A DNA stretch of 64,000 bases, from positions 434,001 through 498,000 of the forward strand of contig NZ_RCYZ01000004.1 of NCBI RefSeq assembly GCF_006439025.1, read 5' to 3'. Numbering within the stretch: position 1 is the first letter of the stretch; every line of letters begins with the position of its first letter. Below, in pieces: positions 50,719 through 59,712 of the stretch. The stretch comes from Hymenobacter nivis. Its GTDB lineage: Bacteria; Bacteroidota; Bacteroidia; Cytophagales; Hymenobacteraceae. The notes under the pieces are model-generated. The model ran no database searches, had not been told where the DNA came from, and was given only the letters and a program-made list of their open reading frames with translations. The position numbers were made by a program, and so were the translations under genes.

Positions 50719-50991
50719 TTAGTACTCGCGCAGGTCCTCGTCTACGTAGCACCAGGCCCAGCGCTCGCCGGGCTGGGCAGAAGTCATAACGGGGTGCTGA
50801 GTGGCATGAAAATGCTTGGTAGCGTGGCGGTTGGGCGAGTCGTCGCAGCAGCCTACGTGTCCGCAGGCCTGGCAGATGCGCAAATGGACCCAGGTGCTGC
50901 CCATTGCCACGCACTCGGGGCAAATGTGCTGGGTATCGTGGCGCAGGTGGTGCGTGTCGAGGGCAGCTAAGTGCTGGCACAGCGAGTCCAT
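50719..50991 (-). CDS. UBP-type zinc-finger protein
   Basis: This 90-residue protein is a single ZnF_UBP domain. Cys24/Cys27 (ICPEC), Cys40/Cys43 (ICQACGHVGCCDDS), Cys48 and the histidines of NRHATKHFHATQH (56, 60, 66) form the zinc sites; PGERWAWCYVDEDLREY is the typical end. In eukaryotes the fold binds ubiquitin C-termini. Its bacterial function, often as a stand-alone protein, is unknown. Convergent with the fucosidase gene. Confidence 0.92.
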   Translation of the reverse strand: MDSLCQHLAALDTHHLRHDTQHICPECVAMGSTWVHLRICQACGHVGCCDDSPNRHATKHFHATQHPVMTSAQPGERWAWCYVDEDLREY

Positions 50992-51994
50992 GGCAAGGTT
51001 AATTAAACGGGTGAAAATAAGACTAGCGCAAGTACGGCAGCCCTATGCATGGCGCCAATAATACCGTGGGTTTTTACCGCTAATTCATCGGTTTATACCG
51101 TCCTTAAGATAATGGATGATAACGCGTGTTATAACGCCACCCATATTATATAAAATCTTGATCTACATGTAAATAATACGAGGCTCTTGGGGCAGACCCT
51201 ACGTAATGGCGGGGCCAACCATAGTGTGGGATTTGCGCCGCCTGCGATACGTGGCAGAACGGCCGCATACGCACGTGAGCCCAGCGTTGAGCAATCTTTC
51301 AGTGGGCGCTCACCGGGTTGGCTGGCCGAAGACAGTCCGAGCTTTTTAATGCGTCAAACGCCCGCTCAGCCCATTTAAGTTGGTCGCACGCTTCCGGTTT
51401 TTAGACCACTTTCACGCGGCCCACCCTGTCTGTGAACTGTCTTAATGCCGCGCCGCGGCTTTGTGCCACAGCTTTGGCCGGCCCGACATAGAAACTTCCT
51501 TTTCAATGCCAATCGCCCTCACGTCGTTTGTTGAGCAGTACCTCACTCTTTCTTCGTCATAAATAGCAGCAGTACACATTCTGCTTCTCTCTGGTACAGC
51601 TAGACCACTTAACTACCGGCACAAGCCTCATCGGGATTCACTCGCTCACCATGAGCCAGTACGTCAAGTTTTTACCCGGTCGCCTACCGGTATCGCTGGG
51701 TTACAGCAAGATTTGGCAACTGGTCCACCCCCTTCGACTTAGGGGAAATGGGTTTCGGTGCAGGGTAAGGCCAACTTCTTGAGATGCGCGTGGGCGACCA
51801 TCAAAAAGCGGGCGTGATGAGCATCTGCGCCGACAATACTTTCCTGCTCGACTACGCTTTTTAACACTTACCCAAGGGTAATCATTTTATTGACTTAGCC
51901 AAAACGAGCTTCGGAAAAAGCCCGATGCGCCCTAGAAGGCCAACCACTGGCCTAGTTGGTTAGCAGCTTAGGCGCATTCACTACCTTTGGCACT
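50992..51994. other. One-kilobase region without a recognisable gene
   Basis: About 1 kb carries no convincing gene on either strand. Positions 51056-51185 are AT-rich. Short frames (for example 51187-51378, a 43-codon frame from ATG 51652 and one from 51784 ending RVGDHQKAGVM...) show no family pattern and look like decayed sequence. The last part holds the promoter of the downstream kinase gene. Confidence 0.5.
51956..51989 (+). promoter_or_regulatory. Promoter of the LytS-type kinase gene
   Basis: TTG (51956-51958) and TACCTTTG (51982-51989) are 23 nt apart, at the long end of the Bacteroidota spacing. The -7 box ends 5 nt before ATG 51995, so the mRNA should be leaderless. Confidence 0.6.
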
Positions 51995-53101
51995 ATGCAC
52001 GACGAGCCATCCAGCGCAACTTCGATGCCCCGGCGGCCACTGGTGCCGGGACCAATTATTGCGCTGGCCTGGCTGCTGTTCAGCGGGTTTATGGTGCTGT
52101 TGGTATTCGCTCAAAACCTCTCGGCGGGCACACCCACGCACTGGGGCGAAACCCTGGGCGGTCGGCTGCTGCACGGGCTGCTCTGGGGGCTGCTCACGCC
52201 GGTGGTGTTTGGCCTAGCCACGCGTTTCGACCTTATGGAGCCCCGCCGCCGGCTAGCCAACCTGCTGGTGCACGCGGCCGCTAGCTATGGCCTCACGCTG
52301 GTTTACCGCTTGGCTTACGCCGGGCTGATGACTCTATTTGGGGCCCTGCCGGGTGGCTTTTCGCTGGCTAAGGCCCTGGCAAATGCCAATACCTGGGTGC
52401 CAATTTATTGGATGCTGCTGTGCATGGCCTACGCGGTGCAGTACCGCGAGCGATTTCGCCAGGGCCAAGTGCAGGCTGCTCAGCTGGAAACGCAGCTCGT
52501 GCAGGCGCAGCTACAAGCCCTGAAAATGCAGCTTCAGCCACATTTTCTATTTAATTCGCTGAATGCCGTTTCGGCCCTGATGGGCACGGACGTGAAGGCC
52601 GCCCGGCGCATGCTGGCCCAGCTCAGCCAATTTTTGCGCTTGGTGCTCGACGGTAGCGATACACAGGAAGTAACTCTCGCCCAGGAGCTGCACCTGACCC
52701 GCCTTTACCTAGAAATCGAGCAAACCCGCTTCCCCGACCGCCTGGCGGTGGCCTACCACATTGCCCCCGGCACGGAGGCGGCCATCTTGCCGGCCTTACT
52801 CTTGCAGCCGGTGGTAGAAAATGCCGTGCGCCACGGCCTGGCCCCGCAGGCGGGGGTAGGCGAGTTGGCCATCAGCGCCCGGCAGCAGGCCGACCGCCTC
52901 ATTGTGCAGGTGCAGGACAATGGCCGCGGCACCACCGACACCGCCGTGCGAGGCATTGGGCTGCGCAACCTCGAAAGCCGCCTCGCCACCCGCTATGGCA
53001 CCGACTACGCCGCGCACGTCGAAACCGCGCCCGGCCAGGGCTACTGCCTGCACCTGTCGCTGCCCTTCCACACCGCCAGCCAGGCCCCTCTAGCCGCATG
53101 A
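51995..53101 (+). CDS. LytS-family sensor histidine kinase (His_kinase type)
   Basis: From ATG 51995 the product has 368 residues. Four hydrophobic segments occupy about 20-150 (ALAWLLFSGFMVLLVFAQ, LLHGLLWGLLTPVVFGL and others). The kinase box is LQALKMQLQPHFLFNSLNAVSALMG, followed by RFPDRLAVAYHIAP, LLLQPVVENAVRHGL and VQDNGRGT. It ends with an ATGA overlap with the LytTR regulator gene, the usual two-gene signalling unit of Bacteroidota. Confidence 0.93.
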   Translation: MHDEPSSATSMPRRPLVPGPIIALAWLLFSGFMVLLVFAQNLSAGTPTHWGETLGGRLLHGLLWGLLTPVVFGLATRFDLMEPRRRLANLLVHAAASYGLTLVYRLAYAGLMTLFGALPGGFSLAKALANANTWVPIYWMLLCMAYAVQYRERFRQGQVQAAQLETQLVQAQLQALKMQLQPHFLFNSLNAVSALMGTDVKAARRMLAQLSQFLRLVLDGSDTQEVTLAQELHLTRLYLEIEQTRFPDRLAVAYHIAPGTEAAILPALLLQPVVENAVRHGLAPQAGVGELAISARQQADRLIVQVQDNGRGTTDTAVRGIGLRNLESRLATRYGTDYAAHVETAPGQGYCLHLSLPFHTASQAPLAA

Positions 53102-53901
53102 GCACGAGCCTGCGCACCCTGCTGGTAGACGACGAGCCGCTGGCCCGCAGCCTAGTGCGCGAACTGCTCGCCGACTTCCCGGAAATGACCGTCGCGGGCG
53201 AGTGCCAGAATGGCACAGAAGCCCTCGCCGCCCTGCAAACCAACGCCTACGACGTGGTTTTTCTGGACGTGCAAATGCCCGACCTCGACGGCGTGCAGGT
53301 GCTTCAACGCCTACGCGCCACGGGCCAACCGCTGCCGCTGGTGGTATTCGTGACGGCATATGACCAGTACGCCGTGGCCGCCTTCGCGCTGCACGCGGTG
53401 GATTATCTGTTGAAGCCGCTCGACCCCGACCGGTTTGCGGAGTGCGTGGGCCGGGTGCAGCAGCAATCGGCGCAGCGCCACACCCAGGCCGTGGGCGCCG
53501 ACCTAGCCGCCCTGCTCCGGGCTTGGCCCACGCCCGCGGGCCAGGCCCCTACCTCCCCTATCGAATACCAAGACCGGTTTGTGGTGAAGCAGCCCGAGCG
53601 GCAGTTTTTCGTGCCCGCAGACGACGTGTTTTACCTCGAAGCCACGGGCAGCGGCGTGCTGCTGCACACGGCCCGCGCGGCGCACCCGGTGCGGGCCTCG
53701 CTGGGGCAGCTGGCCGAGCGGCTCGACCCGGCTTATTTCCTGCGCATCCACCGCTCGTACGTTATTAACACCGACCATATTGTGGAATTTAAGTCGTGGG
53801 CCCACGGCGAGTACCTATTTCGGATGGCCAATGGACAGCACGTTACGTCGTCGCGCAGCTATAACGCGGCCATTCAGCAGTTTCTGAAACGCTTCGCCTA
53901 G
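53098..53901 (+). CDS. LytTR-family response regulator
   Basis: This 267-residue protein has an N-terminal receiver (TLLVDDEPLARSLVRELL, DVVFLDVQMPDLDGVQVL with the phosphorylated Asp, VTAYDQYAVAAFALHAVDYLLKPLDPDRF). A LytTR DNA-binding domain follows (DRFVVKQPERQFFVPADDVFYLEATGSGVLLHT, YFLRIHRSYVINTDHIVEFKSWAHGEYLFRMANGQHVTSSRSY). It is cotranscribed with the LytS-type kinase. Targets are unknown; the adjacent cytochrome gene is a candidate. Confidence 0.94.
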   Translation: MSTSLRTLLVDDEPLARSLVRELLADFPEMTVAGECQNGTEALAALQTNAYDVVFLDVQMPDLDGVQVLQRLRATGQPLPLVVFVTAYDQYAVAAFALHAVDYLLKPLDPDRFAECVGRVQQQSAQRHTQAVGADLAALLRAWPTPAGQAPTSPIEYQDRFVVKQPERQFFVPADDVFYLEATGSGVLLHTARAAHPVRASLGQLAERLDPAYFLRIHRSYVINTDHIVEFKSWAHGEYLFRMANGQHVTSSRSYNAAIQQFLKRFA

Positions 53902-53983
53902 CTATCGGCGGCGAAAAAAGCCAACTCAGGGCCGGATAAGGCCACCTGGCCGCAGGGCCCTAGGTACCGCGTAGGGCCGCCCG

Positions 53984-53991
53984 TAAGTTTG
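53984..53991 (+). promoter_or_regulatory. -7 box upstream of the cytochrome gene
   Basis: TAAGTTTG matches TAnnTTTG exactly and lies 54 nt before ATG 54046. No TTG is seen at the expected upstream distance. Confidence 0.4.
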
Positions 53992-54045
53992 AGTGTCAAT
54001 CAGCCCGAGGGCTACTGACCGTCAACCCCTTATCTACCACTTGTT

Positions 54046-55002
54046 ATGAGCGTAGCCGCCAGCCCCTTTCGCCGCCTACTGCTGCCCGCCGGGGCCCTGC
54101 TGGGGGCCGCGTTTGTGGGTATCCAGTTCATTCATCCGCCGCTGGAAAACCCGCCCGTAACGGGTGATTTTCAGGCGCCGGTAGCTGTGAAAAATATTGT
54201 GCAGCGCGCCTGCTACGACTGCCACTCCAACCAAACCAACCTGCGCTGGTTCGACAAAGTCGCGCCCGTGTACTGGCAAGTATCTGACCACGTGAAGGAG
54301 GGCCGCGCGGGGCTGAATTTCTCCACCTGGCAGAGCATGCCCTCCGACGCCCAAAAGGCGAAGCTGTGGGAGTCGGTCAACCAAATCCTGGCGGGCGCCA
54401 TGCCCCTCAGCGAGTACACCCTGGCGCACCCCGAAGCCAAGGTATCGGCCCAGGACGTGGCCGTGCTCAAGCAGTACGTGGCGAGCCTGGCCAAGAACCC
54501 GCCCGCCGACACGGCCAAGCTCAACGCCGCCGAACAGCAGTACCAGCACTGGCAGCCGGGGGCAGTTAAGCCCACCGCTGTGCCCGTCGCGCCCAACGGC
54601 ATCGCCTACCTGCCCGACTACAAAAACTGGCAGGCCATCAGCACCACCGAGCGCTTCGACAACGGCACGATACGCGTAGTATTCGGTAACGCGGTGGCTG
54701 TGAAAGCTATTCGGGAGAAGCACATTAACCCCTGGCCCAACGGCACGGCGTTCGCCAAAGTGGCTTGGGACCAGCTGGCCGATACCGAGGGCAACGTGCG
54801 CCCCGGCGCCTTCAAGCAGGTCGAATACATGCTTAAGGACGACCAGAAATACGCGGCTACCAAAGGCTGGGGCTGGGCCCGTTTCAAAACCCCAAAAATG
54901 GTGCCCTACGGCAAAGACGCTCTCTTCACCACCGAGTGCATCAACTGCCACCAGCCGATGAAAAACAACGATTTCGTCTTCACTCAGCCCCTGAGCCACT
55001 AG
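54046..55002 (+). CDS. Haem-binding domain / cytochrome P460 fusion protein
   Basis: This 318-residue protein has an N-terminal hydrophobic anchor (LLLPAGALLGAAFVGIQFIH). A haem-binding domain with CYDCH (Cys56, Cys59, His60) and NQTNLRWFDKVAPVYWQVSDHVKEGRAGLNFSTW follows, and then a P460-like domain from about 185 (LPDYKNWQAISTTERFDNGTIRVVFGNAVAVKAIREKHINPWPNGTAFAKVAWDQ) ending with CINCH (298-302). Two c-type haems are expected, exported to the periplasm. P460 proteins oxidise hydroxylamine or NO in other bacteria; here the role is unknown. The next gene follows after 4 nt. Confidence 0.9.
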   Translation: MSVAASPFRRLLLPAGALLGAAFVGIQFIHPPLENPPVTGDFQAPVAVKNIVQRACYDCHSNQTNLRWFDKVAPVYWQVSDHVKEGRAGLNFSTWQSMPSDAQKAKLWESVNQILAGAMPLSEYTLAHPEAKVSAQDVAVLKQYVASLAKNPPADTAKLNAAEQQYQHWQPGAVKPTAVPVAPNGIAYLPDYKNWQAISTTERFDNGTIRVVFGNAVAVKAIREKHINPWPNGTAFAKVAWDQLADTEGNVRPGAFKQVEYMLKDDQKYAATKGWGWARFKTPKMVPYGKDALFTTECINCHQPMKNNDFVFTQPLSH

Positions 55003-55006
55003 CCCG

Positions 55007-55486
55007 ATGAAAGCCACACCCATTGCCCTAGGGGCCCTGCTGGCCCTAAGCGCCTGCTCCCAGCATAAGGTGCCTACGGGCCAGCGCAACGCCGATGCTT
55101 CATTACCTGCCGCGTTCAATTTCAATAAGTTAGGACTGCGTGTTCTGTCCACGTTCGTGAATCGCCGGCAGGCCACCACCGCCACCTTGTACGGCAACGA
55201 CCTCGCCCGCCAGGCGGCCCTAGGGGCCCCCGGCGCCACCCAGCCGGGCGAAGTGCTGGCCCTGATTACCTGGCGGCAGCAGCCCGACCCCAACTGGTTC
55301 GGGGCCCGTATTCCGGGCGCCTTGCAGTCACTGGAACTGCTGCGCACCGGGCCCGCGAGCGCGGCCCGCCCCGCCGTGCGCTACCAGTGCTTTGTGGGCA
55401 AAGACCTGGTGCTCAAGGCCGACACGCTGCACCAGCAGGCGCGAATTGCCTACCTACTGGCGCAAAAGCCAGCGGTGTTGCCGTGA
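55007..55486 (+). CDS. Lipoprotein with P460-like fold segment, no haem motif
   Basis: This 159-residue protein starts MKATPIALGALLALSACSQH, a lipoprotein signal (lipobox LSAC). The middle (RRQATTATLYGNDLARQAALG, then PGEVLALITWRQQPDPNWFGARIPGALQSLELL) resembles the central part of P460-type domains, but there is no CxxCH, so it should not carry covalent haem. It follows the cytochrome gene by 4 nt and is probably its partner. A bidirectional terminator comes after it. Confidence 0.75.
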   Translation: MKATPIALGALLALSACSQHKVPTGQRNADASLPAAFNFNKLGLRVLSTFVNRRQATTATLYGNDLARQAALGAPGATQPGEVLALITWRQQPDPNWFGARIPGALQSLELLRTGPASAARPAVRYQCFVGKDLVLKADTLHQQARIAYLLAQKPAVLP

Positions 55487-55551
55487 GCCATGGGCCCTAC
55501 TGCTAGGCTCTTGCGAAAGCAGCGCTATAATGCGTTCTGCGACCAAATTTA

Positions 55552-55600
55552 TTGAACAGAAAGCGCTCCTATTCAGTGAATAGGAGCGCTTTCTGTTCAA
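55552..55600. terminator. Bidirectional terminator, 24-bp perfect stem
   Basis: Arms 55552-55575 and 55577-55600 are perfect inverted repeats of 24 nt (core GAAAGCGCTCCTATTCA). It lies between the lipoprotein gene and the convergent cupin gene and should serve both. Confidence 0.75.
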
Positions 55601-55630
55601 GTAGGAAAGGGAGACTTTATTTACCAACGC

Positions 55631-56164
55631 CTACTCAGTGGGGCCCCCGCTCGTGGGCGGCGGGGCAAAAAACATGTTGTACTTGGGCGCCAGGCCCAGG
55701 GCGCGCTGCAGCTCGGCCATGTCGGGCGGGCTGGCGGGCAACGGGTCGGTGGCCACGGCTGGGCGAGCGGCTTCGTCGAAAAAGGCCTGGTGCAGCAGGT
55801 TAGCGGTACTGAGCAGCCGGGCGGGCTGGTCGCTGCGGTTGGCAAAGCCGTGGAAGGCGTTGGGCGGCACGAGGAGCGTGTCGCCGCGCCCGCAGCTCAC
55901 CCACTCCTGCTGGCCCTCGGTGAGGCGCATAAAATCGACGCGGCCCTCAAGGATGTAAAAGACTTCGGCGTAGGGATGGGCGTGCAGGGGCACGCCCTTG
56001 CCGGGGTCGAGCGGCAGCTCGTAAATGGCGAAGGCGTAGCCAGTGTCGGCGGCCTTGGCTTTCCAGGTGAAGCGCGAATCGGCGATGTCGAAGTGTTCGC
56101 CTTCGCCGGGGCCTACTTTACGAACGCCTTCAGTTGGCGGAATTTGCAAGGTAAGAGGATGCAT
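55631..56164 (-). CDS. Cupin-domain protein
   Basis: This 177-residue protein has a single cupin barrel. GKGVPLHAHPYAEVFYILEGRVDFM carries the His-x-His and Glu ligands (about 61-68), and GDTLLVPPNAFHGFANRSDQPARLL the last His. A tail of about 50 residues (FFDEAARPAVATDP...) follows. Function unknown; it could be a small-molecule dioxygenase, isomerase or a binding protein. It stands alone, convergent with the cytochrome unit. Confidence 0.85.
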   Translation of the reverse strand: MHPLTLQIPPTEGVRKVGPGEGEHFDIADSRFTWKAKAADTGYAFAIYELPLDPGKGVPLHAHPYAEVFYILEGRVDFMRLTEGQQEWVSCGRGDTLLVPPNAFHGFANRSDQPARLLSTANLLHQAFFDEAARPAVATDPLPASPPDMAELQRALGLAPKYNMFFAPPPTSGGPTE

Positions 56165-56211
56165 AAAGGGGATGATGGAAAATGAAAAAAGGGGGAGCGA
56201 TTCGTACTATC

Positions 56212-57351
56212 TTACTCGGCTGCAAGCACCTGCGCTAGCTTTTGCTGCAAGGCGTCGCCGCGCAGGTTTTTGGCCACGATGCGGCCCTGGGGGTCGAGCA
56301 GGAAATTCTGGGGGATAGCGCTGATGGCGTACCGCTGCGCCACGGCCGTGTTGAAGCCGCGCAGGTCCGATACCTGGGGCCAGGTGAGGTGGTCGTCCTG
56401 GATGGCTTTCAGCCACGCCGCCCGCGCCGATTGGCTGTCGAGCGAGATGCTGACGACCGTGAAGTTCTGGTTGCGGTACGCGGCGTAAGCGTTGGCTACG
56501 TTGGGGTTTTCGGCCCGGCACGGCCGGCACCACGAAGCCCAGAAATCGACCAGCACGTACCGGCCGCGCAGGTCGGCGAGCTTCACCAACTGGCCGCTCG
56601 GGTCGGGCAAACTAAAATCGGGCGCCAGGGCCCCAATGGCAGTGCGCTGCAAGCGCGCAAGCTGCTGCTGCACCGCTTGCCCGTGGGGCGAGGTGCGCAC
56701 GCTGGGGGCCAGCGCCTGGAAGACCGTAAGGCAGGCGGTGGCATCGGGCTGATAGGCTTCGTAATCAGCTAGCGCGTAGAGGCTGAAGGGATTGGCGGGA
56801 TGCGTCCGCAGGTAGGCCTCGTACACCGCCCCTAGCTGCCTAGTGAGTAGGGCGGCCCGGGCGTCGGCCTGGTGCGCGCGGGCAGTGTCGGCGGCAGCAG
56901 CGGCTTGCCGCCGCACCCCGGCCAGTGCAGTCAGTTGCGCCTGAATGGGCGCAGTTTGGGCGGCCAGGGCGGCGTTTTCGTGGTTGAGGGGCGTGCCAGT
57001 GGCCACGGCCTGCATGGGCTGGCCGCTGCCCGTGAGGGTGATAGCACCCTTTTCGAGGTAGATAATGGCCACATCTTCGCCCAGCATGTGGGTGTAGGAT
57101 GTACCGGGCGGGGGAAGCCTCAGGCTGGCCTGTTGCGGGTTGTCAACCAGCCCTTTCAGTTGGAAATGCCCCTTGGTAATGACGGCCGAATCGACCACGG
57201 CGGCCGCGCCGCGGCGGTACATCAGGTAGGCTTTTTGGGCCTTGGTAGCCGGCAGGTAACCCCGCACGACGAAGGGGCTGGGGGCCGGCGCGGGCAGCAT
57301 GGCGGCAGGCAGGGGCAGCAGCGCTGCATAGGCGCTCAGAAGCTTTACCAT
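56212..57351 (-). CDS. TlpA-family redoxin with N-terminal DUF4369-like domain
   Basis: From ATG 57351 the product has 379 residues. A signal segment (MVKLLSAYAALLPLPAAMLPAPA) is followed by a DUF4369-like region (FVVRGYLPATKAQKAYLMYRRGAAAVVDSAVITKGHFQLKGLVDNPQQASLRL). The C-terminal thioredoxin domain from about 250 has YVLVDFWASWCRPCRAENPNV with the redox pair WCRPC. It likely handles disulfides or cytochrome c biogenesis in the periplasm. Divergent from the histidine kinase gene, in a cluster with a second TlpA-like gene. Confidence 0.9.
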   Translation of the reverse strand: MVKLLSAYAALLPLPAAMLPAPAPSPFVVRGYLPATKAQKAYLMYRRGAAAVVDSAVITKGHFQLKGLVDNPQQASLRLPPPGTSYTHMLGEDVAIIYLEKGAITLTGSGQPMQAVATGTPLNHENAALAAQTAPIQAQLTALAGVRRQAAAAADTARAHQADARAALLTRQLGAVYEAYLRTHPANPFSLYALADYEAYQPDATACLTVFQALAPSVRTSPHGQAVQQQLARLQRTAIGALAPDFSLPDPSGQLVKLADLRGRYVLVDFWASWCRPCRAENPNVANAYAAYRNQNFTVVSISLDSQSARAAWLKAIQDDHLTWPQVSDLRGFNTAVAQRYAISAIPQNFLLDPQGRIVAKNLRGDALQQKLAQVLAAE

Positions 57352-57496
57352 AGGAGGGGTAGCGGGGGTAGTAATTACGAAGCACAAAGCAACGGACGCG
57401 CTTTGTAAACCCCTGTTAACGAACGTTAAATAGTGTTAAACGCCCTGGAGCGACCCACTTGAGTTGTACTTTCGTCCTGGCTTTGGGTTACTCCGC

Positions 57497-58879
57497 ATGC
57501 AACACCGTATCCGCATCATTACCTGGCTGCTGGCCGCCTGCGTGCTCGGCATCAACGGCTTTCAAGCCTACTGGCTCTGCAGCACCTACCGGCTGACGAC
57601 GGCGCAGTTCGACCGCGCCGCCCACGATGCGCTGGTCGCCACGGTGCAGCAGCAGCTCATTGCCGGCGTAGAGGACCTGAAAACGCAAGGTTTCGACTTG
57701 ATTGTGTCGGGCACCAACGGCCCGCGAGTGGGGCCCCGGCGCTTGGTATACGCTTCCAGTGTCACGGTCATTCCGAAGGACGTATCCCACCAGGAGGCCG
57801 TGTCAATCGGCCGCCACCTGGCGCGCATCACCATCGATGACTGGCGCAGCGGCACGCACCTGAGCCTGCCCACGCTCACCCACGTTTACCGCCGCCAACT
57901 CGGCCAGCGCGGCCTCGACTCCGTGGCCGTGCTCGATACCTTCTCCATCCGCCCAGCGGGCCCTCCCCCCGGGCAATCGGCGTCGTCCGCGGGGCCCCTG
58001 GCCCGCTTCCCGCGGCCCACGCCGCCCGTGCTGCTCAACCCCAAGCACGCGCTGTACGTGCGGGCCCACCTGCCGGCGCCCACGTGGTATCTGTGGCAGC
58101 GCCTGGGTGGGCTGCTGGGCGGCTCGGTGCTGCTGCTGGTGCTCACGAGCGGCTGTTTTGGGCTGGTGTGGCACACGATGGGGGCCCAACGCAAGCTGGC
58201 CGAGGCCAAAAACGACTTCATCAACAACATGACGCACGAGCTGAAAACGCCCCTCACCACGGTGTCGGCGGCCGTGGAGACGCTGGAGCGCTTCGGCTTA
58301 CAGGCCGACCCCGCGAAGGTGCAGACCTACTTCCACATTGCGCGCACCGAGCTGCGCCGCCTCTCCGACCTTGTGGATAAAGTGCTGACCATCGCCACCA
58401 AAGAGCAGCAGGCCCTGGTGCTGCACCCCGAGCCCGTGCACCCCGCTGAGTTGGTGCAGGCGGCCGTGCGCCGCCACCAACTGCACGCCGGCAAGCCCGT
58501 GCACTTCGAGCTCGACCTGGCCCCGACCGACGTGGTGCAGGCCGACCGCCTGCACTTGGCTGGCGTTATCAACAATTTGATTGACAACGCTATCAAGTAC
58601 TCCAAGGAGCGCGTTACGATTACCGTGCGCAGCCGCCGCACGGCGGGCGGCTGGCAGCTCACGGTGCAAGACGACGGCGTGGGCATTGCCAGCGGCTACC
58701 AGGCGGCGGTGTTCGACCGATTTTTCCGGGTGCCAACCGGCAACTTGCACCCCGTCAAGGGGTTCGGGCTGGGGCTGTACTACGTGCGCCAGGTGGTGGA
58801 GCGCCACGGCGGGCGCATTGCGGTGCGCAGCGAGTTGGGCCGGGGCAGCGCCTTCACAGTGTGGCTGCCGCTGCCCTAG
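57497..58879 (+). CDS. Sensor histidine kinase (HisKA / HATPase_c)
   Basis: From ATG 57497 the product has 460 residues. One membrane span lies near 8-25 and a second near 205-225 (LGGLLGGSVLLLVLTSGCFGLV), enclosing a periplasmic sensor domain. The H box is FINNMTHELKTPLTTVSAAVETL, and the ATPase has GVINNLIDNAIKYSKE (N box), VQDDGVGIASGYQAAVFDRFFRVP and HPVKGFGLGLYYVRQVVERHGG. It partners the OmpR-type regulator encoded 65 nt downstream. A weak -7-like box (TACTTTCG, 57467-57474) precedes it. Confidence 0.94.
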   Translation: MQHRIRIITWLLAACVLGINGFQAYWLCSTYRLTTAQFDRAAHDALVATVQQQLIAGVEDLKTQGFDLIVSGTNGPRVGPRRLVYASSVTVIPKDVSHQEAVSIGRHLARITIDDWRSGTHLSLPTLTHVYRRQLGQRGLDSVAVLDTFSIRPAGPPPGQSASSAGPLARFPRPTPPVLLNPKHALYVRAHLPAPTWYLWQRLGGLLGGSVLLLVLTSGCFGLVWHTMGAQRKLAEAKNDFINNMTHELKTPLTTVSAAVETLERFGLQADPAKVQTYFHIARTELRRLSDLVDKVLTIATKEQQALVLHPEPVHPAELVQAAVRRHQLHAGKPVHFELDLAPTDVVQADRLHLAGVINNLIDNAIKYSKERVTITVRSRRTAGGWQLTVQDDGVGIASGYQAAVFDRFFRVPTGNLHPVKGFGLGLYYVRQVVERHGGRIAVRSELGRGSAFTVWLPLP

Positions 58880-58944
58880 GGGGTAGCGCGGCTATTAACC
58901 CCAAGCTGGCCAGGCGCATACCCTAGCCAAATACCGAATTACTT

Positions 58945-59619
58945 ATGCCAACCATTCTGTTAGTGGAAGATGAGCTTTCGCTCGCCCTCATTGTGCAAGA
59001 CAACCTCGCCTCGCGCGGGTTCACCGTGCTGCACGCGGCCGACGGGCAGGCTGGCCTGGACCTGTTCCGGCAGCACCACCCCGACCTGCTGGTGGTAGAC
59101 GTGATGATGCCTGTGCTCGACGGCTTTTCGCTGGCCCGGCAGGTGCGCAGCCAGGACGCCACGGTGCCCATTATCTTCCTCACGGCCCGCAGCCAGCCCG
59201 CCGACGTGGTGCACGGCTTCGAGCTGGGTGGCAGCGACTACGTGAAAAAGCCCTTCAGCATCGAGGAGCTGGTGGCGCGCATCAACGCCCGGCTTTTGCC
59301 GCTGGCCGGCGCCCCTACCCCACCCGCCGTGGTGGCCATCGGCCAGTACGAGTTCGACTACCCCCACCAGCGCCTGCACCGCCAGGGCCATACGCAGGCC
59401 CTCACCAACCGCGAGGCCGAGGTGCTCCAGCAACTCTACCGGCAGCGCAACCAGGTGCTGGGGCGCGTTGAGGTGCTCCAGGCTTTGTGGGGCGACGATA
59501 CCTTCTTCAACGGCCGTAGCCTCGACGTATACATCACGCGCCTGCGCCGCTACCTGCGCGCCGATACCGAGGTGCAAATCGTGAACATCCGCGGCCTCGG
59601 CTACAAGCTGATGCTGTGA
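58945..59619 (+). CDS. OmpR-family response regulator
   Basis: This 224-residue protein has an N-terminal receiver (TILLVEDELSLALIVQDNLASRG, DLLVVDVMMPVLDGFSLARQ with the phosphorylated Asp, LTARSQPADVVHGFELGGSDYVKKPFSIEEL). A winged-helix effector follows (LTNREAEVLQQLYRQRNQVLGRVEVLQALWGDDTFFNGRSLDVYITRLRRYLRADTEVQIVNIRGLGYKL). It is encoded with the upstream kinase. It may control the flanking TlpA-type genes. Confidence 0.94.
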   Translation: MPTILLVEDELSLALIVQDNLASRGFTVLHAADGQAGLDLFRQHHPDLLVVDVMMPVLDGFSLARQVRSQDATVPIIFLTARSQPADVVHGFELGGSDYVKKPFSIEELVARINARLLPLAGAPTPPAVVAIGQYEFDYPHQRLHRQGHTQALTNREAEVLQQLYRQRNQVLGRVEVLQALWGDDTFFNGRSLDVYITRLRRYLRADTEVQIVNIRGLGYKLML

Positions 59620-59712
59620 GGGGCCTACAGGCTGCCGCCAATTTCCAACCTGATAATATTTTGATAAGTAGATAAGTACCTGATTAGCAAATTTAACTTA
59701 TCACAACAACGT

